From Gemmatimonadota bacterium (lineage in GTDB: Bacteria; Gemmatimonadota; Gemmatimonadetes; Gemmatimonadales; Gemmatimonadaceae): 64,000 nucleotides of DNA. Shown piece after piece: positions 1 to 7,828 of the stretch (position 1 is its first letter; the number at the start of each line of letters is the position of its first letter). The translations under genes and the position numbers were made by a program. Where the stretch lies: the NCBI GenBank assembly GCA_016874035.1, contig VGVM01000001.1:101878-165877 (forward strand), written 5' to 3'. The notes under the pieces are model-generated. The model was not told the DNA's origin, did not search any database, and worked only from the letters and a program-made list of their open reading frames with translations.

Positions 1-492
1 GCGGATCGGCTTGAGGAATGGCTCACTGAGCTTGTACGACCACCGTGCGTACCATGCGCCCGGGCGCGCACGTATCCATGACAGGACCACGCGCACGATC
101 AGCGCGAGCTGCAGCACGGCAAAGACCCACGTGATCGCGAGCCGGTACACTCCCCGGGCGCCGCCGTCCACGGCCGCAAGGGCGAACGCCAACTGCCCGC
201 GCAGGAAGTCCACTGCCGCCAGCAGCAGGATCCCACTGAACACCACGAACCCGGCGGCCCACCACGGCGCGTGCGCCGGGAGGCCGCCGGATCGCACCAC
301 CACCCGCTCAATCGGCATGACCCACGGGTCAACCCATCGCCGAAACAGGCGCGCCACGCCGCCGAACGGGTTCAGCCGGCGCGTGCGGACCATCCAATCG
401 AGCGTCGCCACCAGCGCCAGCGCTACCGCGAGTGCAAGCAAGGTCGGTCGCAGGAACGCGGCGAACGAGTCGAGGTACGACAGCAGGCTCAC
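1..492 (-). CDS. YggT-family integral membrane protein (runs off left edge)
   Basis: Own translation of the minus strand from GTG at 492 (frame not in supplied track): ...VLQLALIVRVVLSWIRARPGAWYARWSYKLSEPFLKPIR, the YggT signature (LSW...P...Y.L.EP.L.PIR); hydrophobic; open to the window edge. Confidence 0.75.
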   Translation of the reverse strand, partial: MSLLSYLDSFAAFLRPTLLALAVALALVATLDWMVRTRRLNPFGGVARLFRRWVDPWVMPIERVVVRSGGLPAHAPWWAAGFVVFSGILLLAAVDFLRGQLAFALAAVDGGARGVYRLAITWVFAVLQLALIVRVVLSWIRARPGAWYARWSYKLSEPFLKPIR

Positions 493-782
493 CGCGAGTC
501 CCTCGAGGACCGGGAGCGGGGCAGTCCTGTGTCCTCGGTCACATCACCCGATATTCGGGGTAACACTGCGGTGACACCCCCCGGTACCATCGGGTAAACA
601 TCTATGCGGTGCAAAACCGCGTGTGATTGTGTGATTAGCACGCTGGTCAACACACGAGAAACATGTCACGCCGGAGCTGTCGTTGAACGCCAGGCCAACG
701 TCGGTGACGTATCGGGGCCAGATAGCCATTTGGGGCGTCAGGGGGTAATCTGACACACCTGTTTGCGTTCAAACGCGCCCCT

Positions 783-1325
783 GTGAACGACTTCGATCCG
801 TCCCTCCCGATCCGCGCCAAGCGAGGCGACGATCAGGCGTTCATCCAGCTCGTGGAGCACTACTACCCACGCTGCCTCCGGTTCGCCCGGAACATGCTGG
901 GGAGTGAGCAGGACGCTGAAGAGGCCGTGCAGGATACGTTCGTGCGGGTCCATGACAGTTTTCCCAGGTTCCGCGAGGACGCCCGGTTTGACCCCTGGCT
1001 CTTCCAGATCCTGGCCAACCGATGCCGAACCTTGATGGCCCGCAACCGCCGCCATCGTTCCGTCATCGAATACGGGGAGATTCCGCTCACGGCATCGGCC
1101 GAGCATGAGATCGGCGCGGATTGGGCGGAGGAAGTACGGGTGGTACTCGACACCCTGCCGGTGGAGCAGCGGGAGGCGTTCCTGCTCCGACATGTGGAAG
1201 ACCTATCGTACGAGGACATTTCCGCGATGACGGGAGCGGGGCTCTCGGCGCTGCGGATGCGGGTCAAGCGAGCGTGCGATGCACTTCGCACGCGATTGAC
1301 CGAGGTGACTGAAAGTGAACGATGA
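783..1325 (+). CDS. ECF-type RNA polymerase sigma factor
   Basis: GTG start; region 2 (HYYPRCLRFARNMLGSEQDAEEAVQDTFVRV) and region 4 (LPVEQREAFLLRHVEDLSYEDISAMTGAGLSALRMRVKRA). Confidence 0.93.
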   Translation: MNDFDPSLPIRAKRGDDQAFIQLVEHYYPRCLRFARNMLGSEQDAEEAVQDTFVRVHDSFPRFREDARFDPWLFQILANRCRTLMARNRRHRSVIEYGEIPLTASAEHEIGADWAEEVRVVLDTLPVEQREAFLLRHVEDLSYEDISAMTGAGLSALRMRVKRACDALRTRLTEVTESER

Positions 1326-1905
1326 ACGAGACGAAATGATCGAGCGCGCAGCGCGGGTGCTGCGCACACCGCCCCAGGTGCGGAGCGGCACGGTGGCTCG
1401 GGTGCTGATGGCCGTACGCGCACGACATGCCCGCCCGGCGTCGCGCTGGCAGCGCGCGCTCTGGTGGGTCGCGGACACGTCGATCTCGGCACGCGGCGCC
1501 GCGGTCCTTGCCGCCGCGTCGCTGGCAATCGGGTTCGTGGCGCGCGGCACTGTGGCGACCAGTGAGCCGATCGTGGTCGCGAGCGGCCCGAGCATCGAGC
1601 TCCAGCCGGTCGCGGACGGCGACGCGGCCGAACGACCGGTGCCGGTGGCGCTCGTCTTCGAGCAGGCCAACGCGCGCGACGTGGCGGTCGTCGGCGATTT
1701 CAACGGTTGGGACAGGGCCGCGAGCCCCATGGTCCGCGCCGGCACTGAGGGGCCATGGACGGCCACGGTGCTCGCCAAGCCGGGCCGCCACACCTACGCC
1801 TTCATCGTTGACGGGACGACCTTGGTCGCGGATCCGAATGCCGCCAAGGCCACGAGCAATGACTTCCGCGGCGACGCGTCCGTGATGATCGTTCGGCCGG
1901 ACTGA
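1315..1905 (+). CDS. Single-TM protein with C-terminal glycogen-binding-like (CBM48/AMPK early-set) domain; possible anti-sigma
   Basis: Overlaps the sigma ORF by 11 nt; short N-terminal segment, TM (ARGAAVLAAASLAIGFVARG), then VALVFEQANARDVAVVGDFNGWDRAASPMVR...GRHTYAFIVDGTTLVADPNA. Confidence 0.8.
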   Translation: MNDERDEMIERAARVLRTPPQVRSGTVARVLMAVRARHARPASRWQRALWWVADTSISARGAAVLAAASLAIGFVARGTVATSEPIVVASGPSIELQPVADGDAAERPVPVALVFEQANARDVAVVGDFNGWDRAASPMVRAGTEGPWTATVLAKPGRHTYAFIVDGTTLVADPNAAKATSNDFRGDASVMIVRPD

Positions 1906-2612
1906 TGAGGCCGACCATGCGGCTCAACCGGCGAAGGGGCGTCCTGCGGACGTTGGCGGGCATTTGCGCTATGGTACCCGTCGGCGTATTCGCGGGCGGC
2001 GTGGTGGGCGCCTTGGGCGTCGTCAGCGCGCCGGCGTCCCTCGCTGCGCAGGAAACCCGGCTGCTGCTGATCAGTGACGACGGCACCCGGGACGCCGTTC
2101 GCCGGTTCCTCGATGCCGCCCGCGTGCGCGGCACGCCGACGGAGCCGCTGGTGTCACGGGCGCTCGAAGGCGTCGCGTTCCGCGCCACCCCGAAGGAGAT
2201 CGAGCGTGCCCTGGCGGCCCTCGAGAAACGGCTCAAGAAATCCCGCGAGTTGCTGGGCGCGAACTCCACGGTTGACGAACTGGCCGCCGGCGCCGACGCG
2301 CTGGCGCACGGCGCGCCGGAATCGGCGCTGCGCGACATGCGGCGGATCGCTCCCGGGCGCCGGCTGACCGTCGAGCTCGGCGTACTCACCGAGCTGCTCG
2401 CCAAGGACATTGCCCCCAAGACGGCGGCGACCATGGTGCTGCGTTTGATGGCGCGCGGCGCGAGCGGCACGCAACTTACCGAACTCAATGCCGCCGTTCA
2501 GAAGGATGTCGCCCTTGGCGTCAAACCCGTCTCAGCGCTCGAACTGCGCGGACGTGGCGTCATGTCGCTCCTCCCGCCCGCGGGCAGCGTCGTCACGGCG
2601 CAGAAGCGCTAG
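1905..2612 (+). CDS. Exported hypothetical protein
   Basis: TGATG stop/start overlap with upstream gene; N-terminal signal/anchor ending SLAAQ. Confidence 0.75.
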   Translation: MRPTMRLNRRRGVLRTLAGICAMVPVGVFAGGVVGALGVVSAPASLAAQETRLLLISDDGTRDAVRRFLDAARVRGTPTEPLVSRALEGVAFRATPKEIERALAALEKRLKKSRELLGANSTVDELAAGADALAHGAPESALRDMRRIAPGRRLTVELGVLTELLAKDIAPKTAATMVLRLMARGASGTQLTELNAAVQKDVALGVKPVSALELRGRGVMSLLPPAGSVVTAQKR

Positions 2613-2631
2613 CGACGACCGGTTCCATCCC

Positions 2632-2666
2632 AGCGGGCAGCCCTTGCGGCTGCCCGCTTTGTATTT
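2632..2666 (+). terminator. Rho-independent terminator-like hairpin inside the operon
   Basis: AGCGGGCAGCC-CTTGC-GGCTGCCCGCT (11-bp perfect stem) followed by TTGTATTT. Confidence 0.75.
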
Positions 2667-3795
2667 CGGTGTAGCGACGGCCCTCACCATCGTCGCGCCG
2701 CGGTACGCCGAGGCGCAGACCCGGAACGACCTCCGGATCGAGGCCGGCGTCGCACAGATCGTCCAGCCGTCTTCAGACGATCGGGTCGCCGCCACGTTGG
2801 GCATCATCCGTCACCGTGGCGATCCCACGCTGGCGTGGATCGCTTCCGGCAATGCCACGTGGGCGCGTGATAGCGTGGCGGCCGCGCAGCTCGCCATTGG
2901 CGCGGCCTGGCGGCCTTCGCCGGCCAGCAAGTGGCAGCTCGAGGCCGCTGGCGCCGGGGTGCTGTTTGCCCTCACGGATCCCTTCCGCGATGCGAGCGCG
3001 TCGGCCGGCGCGCGCGCGCGTTGGTTGCGCTGGTCATCGCTCTCGGCGAGCGCGGGCGCGGCCGCCGGACGCACGGTGCGTTCGGCGGGGACGGCGGCGT
3101 CACGCCAGATGGACCTCGGCATCTCGGTCGCAGCCGGCTCGGCGGCGATCGATCTCGCGGTACGCGACGTCGGCAGCACGGACGGCCTGCTGCTCGAGGC
3201 AAGCCAGGTGACGACGCGCGACGGGTCGCGGGAGTTCGACCTGCGCGACTTCGTCGCGTCGGTTGCATTTGAGCGCGGTCCGATCGAGCTCTCATTGGTC
3301 GAGACAATCCGGCGCGGCCGGGCGTCAACGATCGCCGAGCAAGCGGCATTCATGGCGGCCGCGACGTGGCATGTGACCGCGCGGTACGCGCTGGTGGTGA
3401 CCAGCGGTCGCCAGCTTGCCGACCCGGTGCGAGGGGCACCGGATGCCACGGTGACCCAGATAGCGGTCCGGCGGTCGGTGACGTCGCTGGACAACGAGGT
3501 GGCGCCTCGCGCGAGCGAGGCGTCCGTCAGCGTGACCCGGGTCGGCGAGCAGCGGATCGTGGTCCTGCGCGTGGCGGTGCCCGCGGCGACCCGTGTGGAA
3601 GTGGCCGGGAATTTCTCGGGCTGGGAGCCCGTCGAGGGCGAACGACGCGATGGCGCCTGGGAGGCCCGCATCCCGCTCGGCCCGGGCCGATACCGGATCG
3701 CCTACCGTCTCGACGGCGGCCCATGGCTGGCGCCCGCCGGGCTCGCCCGGCTCCGGGAGTTTAGCGGGGAGGTCGGCCTCCTGGTCGTGCCCTGA
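2644..3795 (+). CDS. Exported outer-membrane-like protein with C-terminal glycogen-binding-like domain
   Basis: ORF 2488..3795, realistic starts TTG 2644 or TTG 2659; signal ending APRYAEAQ; C-terminal VLRVAVPAATRVEVAGNFSGWEPVEGERR...GRYRIAYRLDGGPW. Confidence 0.75.
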   Translation: MRLPALYFGVATALTIVAPRYAEAQTRNDLRIEAGVAQIVQPSSDDRVAATLGIIRHRGDPTLAWIASGNATWARDSVAAAQLAIGAAWRPSPASKWQLEAAGAGVLFALTDPFRDASASAGARARWLRWSSLSASAGAAAGRTVRSAGTAASRQMDLGISVAAGSAAIDLAVRDVGSTDGLLLEASQVTTRDGSREFDLRDFVASVAFERGPIELSLVETIRRGRASTIAEQAAFMAAATWHVTARYALVVTSGRQLADPVRGAPDATVTQIAVRRSVTSLDNEVAPRASEASVSVTRVGEQRIVVLRVAVPAATRVEVAGNFSGWEPVEGERRDGAWEARIPLGPGRYRIAYRLDGGPWLAPAGLARLREFSGEVGLLVVP

Positions 3796-3930
3796 ACGGC
3801 CCGTTTTGCCCCTGATCGCGGCTGGCGGCGGCCCGTCGCGTCGCTGAAATTAGAGGGTCGTACCGGCCAGGCTCGGCCAGTCAGGCACCCATCCGGGTGC
3901 GACACCACCGCAGGCGATCAGGGGGTACCG

Positions 3931-5229
3931 ATGCACACGTCCCGTCGCACCTTCGTTCGCGGCCTCGCGGCCGCAGGCGTTGCGTTCCCTGCATTCCGTG
4001 AGGATGCGTTCGCGCACCTCTTCCGCGCGAACACGATCGCCGGCGAAAAGTCGGCCGCGGCAGTCGCCGAGGATGAACTCTACTGGTCCGAGATTGCGCG
4101 CGCGTTCGACGCCGACCGGACGATGATCAACCTGAACAACGGCGGAATCTCGCCGACGCCGAGCCACGTGCTCGAGCAGATGATCCGCGACCTGAAGTTC
4201 ACGAACGAGCTCCCGGTCGAGCACATGTGGCGCATCCTGCAGCCGCGCATGGAGAGCACCCGCCGCGAGCTGGCGAAGGAGTTCGGCTGCAGTCCGGACG
4301 AGATGGCGATCGTCCGGAACGCGAGTGAGGCGCTCGAGATCATGATCTACGGGATCGATCTCCAGCGGGGCGACGAAGTGCTGGTGACGAACCAGAACTA
4401 CGGCCGGATGATCACGACGTGGCAGCAGCGGGAGCGTCGCGAGGGGATCGTCCTCAAGCAGATCTCGTTCAAGGTTCCGCCGCCGTCGGACCAGTACATC
4501 GTGGACCAGTTCAGGGCCGCGATCACGCCGCGCACGAAGGTCATCGAGATCACGCACATCACGAACCTCACGGGCCAGGTCCTGCCGGTGCGCGAGATCA
4601 TGCGCATGGCGAAGCCGCTGGGCATCGAGGTCTTCGTGGACGGCGCCCACGCGTTCGGCCAGTGGCCGATGAAGCGCGACGAGCTCGAGGTGGATTTCTA
4701 TGGCACCTCGCTGCACAAGTGGCTGCACGCACCGATCGGCGCGGGCTTCCTGTACGTGCGGCAGTCGAAGATCCCGAAGTTGTGGCCGCTGATGGCCGCC
4801 GCGGAGAGCCAGGCAAGCGATATCCGGAAGTACGAGGAGATCGGGACGCACCCGCAGGCGAACTTCAACGCGGTGTCGGCGGCGCTCGCGTTTTCGCAGG
4901 GGATGGGGCTGGATCGCAAGATCGCGCGACTCCGGTACCTGCGCGACCGCTGGGCGAAGCGCCTGATGAGCGAGAGCGACCGGGTGAAGGTGCTCACGCA
5001 GCTCGGGCCGGACCGGAGTGGCGCGATCGGGTTCTTCAACGTGGACGGGCTCGACCCCGCCAAGCTCGGCGGCTGGCTGCTCGAAAAGTACCGGATCGTC
5101 AACACGCCGATCATTCATCCCGAGTTTCAGGGCATCCGTATTACGCCGAGCGTGTACACCACGCCCGCGGAGATCGACACGTTCGCCGACGCGGTGTTGA
5201 AGGCGATTAAGTCTGGCATTGCATCGTAA
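3931..5229 (+). CDS. Tat-exported class V aminotransferase (isopenicillin-N epimerase-like, PLP-dependent)
   Basis: MHTSRRTFVRGLAAAGVAFPA twin-arginine signal; NLNNGGISPTP, DGAHAFGQWP, GTSLHKWLHAPIGAGFLYV (PLP Lys). Confidence 0.9.
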   Translation: MHTSRRTFVRGLAAAGVAFPAFREDAFAHLFRANTIAGEKSAAAVAEDELYWSEIARAFDADRTMINLNNGGISPTPSHVLEQMIRDLKFTNELPVEHMWRILQPRMESTRRELAKEFGCSPDEMAIVRNASEALEIMIYGIDLQRGDEVLVTNQNYGRMITTWQQRERREGIVLKQISFKVPPPSDQYIVDQFRAAITPRTKVIEITHITNLTGQVLPVREIMRMAKPLGIEVFVDGAHAFGQWPMKRDELEVDFYGTSLHKWLHAPIGAGFLYVRQSKIPKLWPLMAAAESQASDIRKYEEIGTHPQANFNAVSAALAFSQGMGLDRKIARLRYLRDRWAKRLMSESDRVKVLTQLGPDRSGAIGFFNVDGLDPAKLGGWLLEKYRIVNTPIIHPEFQGIRITPSVYTTPAEIDTFADAVLKAIKSGIAS

Positions 5230-5238
5230 AGAGGAACC

Positions 5239-5904
5239 GTGGCTGCGAAGAAGAAGACCCCGAGCAAGTCCCCTGCGCCGAAGGCCGCACGCGGCAAGGC
5301 GGCAACCAAACCAGCCGCCAAGGTCGCGGCGAAGGTTGTGATTCCGGCTGAGCCATCCGACGAGATGGACTCGGCCGAGCGCAACGCCTCGTACGAAAAG
5401 GGCAAGTGGGCGCATGCGTTCAAGCGCGCCGATGGCGAGATCCGCTATTGGCTGGTCAAGACCGAACCGGACATCTTCGGGTTCGACGACCTGCTGCGCC
5501 GGCACGGTCGCACGACCTGCTGGGACGGCGTCCGGAACTACGCGGCGCGGAACTTCCTGCGCGACGCGATGAAGATGGGCGACAAGGTGCTCTTCTATCA
5601 CTCGATGACGGATGAGCAGTGCATCGTCGGCGAGTGCGAGGTCGCGCGCGAAGGGTATGTGGATCACACGGCGTTCGATCCCAAGCACCGGCACTTCGAT
5701 CGCGAGTCGAAGCAGGATGATCCGCAGTGGTACATGGTGGACCTGCGGGCGACGGCCCAGTACACGACGCCGGTGACGCTGGAGCAGATCAAGCGGAAGG
5801 CGGTGCTGAAGGACATGGTGCTGATCCGGATCCCGCGGCTCTCGGTGATTCCCGTGACGGACAAGGAATACAAGACGGTACGGGCGATGGCCGGGGAGAA
5901 GTAG
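5239..5904 (+). CDS. EVE-domain protein with Lys/Ala/Pro-rich N-terminal tail
   Basis: RYWLVKTEPDIFGFDDL...WDGVRNYAARNFLRDAMKMGDKVLFYHS; tail MAAKKKTPSKSPAPKAARGKAATKPAAKVAAK. Confidence 0.92.
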   Translation: MAAKKKTPSKSPAPKAARGKAATKPAAKVAAKVVIPAEPSDEMDSAERNASYEKGKWAHAFKRADGEIRYWLVKTEPDIFGFDDLLRRHGRTTCWDGVRNYAARNFLRDAMKMGDKVLFYHSMTDEQCIVGECEVAREGYVDHTAFDPKHRHFDRESKQDDPQWYMVDLRATAQYTTPVTLEQIKRKAVLKDMVLIRIPRLSVIPVTDKEYKTVRAMAGEK

Positions 5905-5950
5905 TTTTTTCGATTCGCTGGATTTTCGTTCCGCGGCTGCAACTGCTTTA

Positions 5951-6240
5951 GCAGGGAAACGGCGGAAACAGCGGATCACGGCGGAGACGACAACTGCAAA
6001 TACTTGGGGGAACTGCGCCGGTGGCCTGAGTTGCGGCGCGCTGTTGGAAACCGCCGTGGCTGCGCCCTAGCCGCCACTGCCTGGGCAGGGAAACGGCGGA
6101 AACCGCGGATCACGGCGGACACTACAACTGCAAATACTTGGGGGAACTACGCCGGTGGCCGGAGTCGCGGCGCGCCGTTGTAGTTCCCCCAGAGGTTGCA
6201 GTATCGGTTGTTATCTGTCGTTTCAGTTGTTTCCCTGCAA
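5951..6240. repeat. Intergenic ~100-bp direct repeat (5951.., 6085..) plus partial inverted copy (~6181..6240)
   Basis: GCAGGGAAACGGCGGAAAC[A/C]GCGGATCACGGCGGA...CAACTGCAAATACTTGGGGGAACT occurs twice 134 bp apart; TAGTTCCCCCAGAGGTTGCAG...GTTTCCCTGC is the degenerate reverse complement. Confidence 0.85.
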
Positions 6241-6270
6241 AAGCAGTCGCCGTATCCGCAGTTTCGGCAC

Positions 6271-7767
6271 CTAAGGCGTAGCCGTACGCATCGGTGCCAT
6301 CTCCAACCGCACGCCACCGGGTCCCTCACGGAAACCCATGTACACCACCCCGGGCCCGAATCCGGCAATCACGCGGCCGGCGGGCAGCAGCACGCGATCC
6401 GTGAGCTTGCCTTGGGCGTTGATCACGTCATACACGGAGCCGCCGTTGTACACGGTGTTCGTGCGCACCCAGAGGTTGCCATCCATGTCGGCCTTTGTCG
6501 CGCCGGCGCCGAACGGCGGGGCGTAGTCGGGGAGTTCCGACGGATCCACGAAGTTGAGCGGCGGAATCTGCAGCGTCGTCTGCGACGGCGCGCCGCCAGC
6601 GGTTGCCCCAGGGGCGGCGCCGCGCGCGGGAGGCGCATCGCCACCACCCATCCGAAACTCCATGACTCGCATGCGGTCGCCCGCACCCGCGGCGGCCGCG
6701 CCGGCCGCCATCGCTTCGAAGCCTGCGAGCCCGGCGGCGCCGGCCATGCCCGCCAGCGCTGCCGCACCGCCCCCGGACTGCATCACCTGCATGGCGCGTT
6801 GCCGCTGCGCTTCCAGCGCCGTCTTCGCGGAATCAATGAACGCGACCTTGGCCGAATCGGTCAGGCGGATCCAATCGTGCGGGATCTTGTGCGATGCCGC
6901 CACCTTGCCCTCACCATCCACGTAATCCACGCGGAAATCCTGGCCCCGCACCAGGGCGACCCGACCGTCCGACGCGACGGCCCAGTCGTCCTCCACCTGC
7001 AGCGGGTTGAGCCGCGTGGTCACGCTCATCCGGCCATCGGTACCCCGATTCACGTTGATGTTCTGCCTTGGAATCTTGACGTGCCCGACCGTGTCCACCT
7101 TCCTTGTGTCGAGTGCGACCCGGACCACGGCGAGCGACTCCGGCAACTGTGGCATCTGGAACTGCGGCCCGTTGGCGCCCGGCGTTGGCGCGGCCATCCG
7201 GAACTGCGGCATCCCGCGGTACACGAGGCGGCCCTGGGCATCGAAGCCCGGAGTTCCGTTGGGGCCACCGATCAGCGAGATCACTTCGTTTGGCCGTGGG
7301 ACCGACATCACCCGAGTGACGTTGCCCGTCGGGTCAATCACGAGCATCGAGAGCGACTGCGGGTCCACGAAGAGCGTCGAGTCGCCCTTGTAGGCGATCA
7401 GTCCCGCCGCCCGCGAGCTGTACGCGTTCGCAGTCGCCGGGGTCGTGTCTGCGATCACCTTGAACGAGCCGAGCCCGGGCTCGAACATCAGGACGCGACG
7501 GCCGAAGTTGTCATTGACGAGCACACGCCCGTTCGGCAGTGCGCGGGCCTGAGACACGGCGCCGAGCAGCTCCGCGGACTTGGCCGTGGCGGAAGAGAGC
7601 GTGCGGATGGCCGGGAGCGCGCTGCTGGTCGCCGGTGCGGCGCCCTGCGCCAGGGCGCGCTGCGGCGCTGCGGCCAGCGAGATCGCGGCGAGCGACGCCA
7701 CGAGCCTGCGCGATGCGTGCGAGGCGGTTCGCGTGAACCGCGCGGAACAATGGGACGTGTAACTCAT
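6271..7767 (-). CDS. Exported 6-bladed-beta-propeller-like protein
   Basis: ATG at 7767, signal ending QRALAQ; propeller-like repeats (LPNGRVLVNDNFGRRVLMFEPGLGSF; DGNLWVRTN). Confidence 0.7.
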   Translation of the reverse strand: MSYTSHCSARFTRTASHASRRLVASLAAISLAAAPQRALAQGAAPATSSALPAIRTLSSATAKSAELLGAVSQARALPNGRVLVNDNFGRRVLMFEPGLGSFKVIADTTPATANAYSSRAAGLIAYKGDSTLFVDPQSLSMLVIDPTGNVTRVMSVPRPNEVISLIGGPNGTPGFDAQGRLVYRGMPQFRMAAPTPGANGPQFQMPQLPESLAVVRVALDTRKVDTVGHVKIPRQNINVNRGTDGRMSVTTRLNPLQVEDDWAVASDGRVALVRGQDFRVDYVDGEGKVAASHKIPHDWIRLTDSAKVAFIDSAKTALEAQRQRAMQVMQSGGGAAALAGMAGAAGLAGFEAMAAGAAAAGAGDRMRVMEFRMGGGDAPPARGAAPGATAGGAPSQTTLQIPPLNFVDPSELPDYAPPFGAGATKADMDGNLWVRTNTVYNGGSVYDVINAQGKLTDRVLLPAGRVIAGFGPGVVYMGFREGPGGVRLEMAPMRTATP

Positions 7768-7828
7768 GGTCAACCCTCGATGAGTGCTGCTCTGAAGAAG
7801 TGCGGTAATGCGCGTAAGCGTCAATGAA

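Noticed and set aside
3850-5979. 709-aa ORF opposite the aminotransferase and EVE genes
   Set aside because: Spans two supported sense genes; no motif.
5951-6240. CRISPR or tRNA-like structure
   Set aside because: Only two direct copies with long spacing and no cloverleaf seen; kept as an intergenic repeat.
6196-7827. 543-aa ORF opposite the propeller gene
   Set aside because: His/Arg-rich shadow frame.
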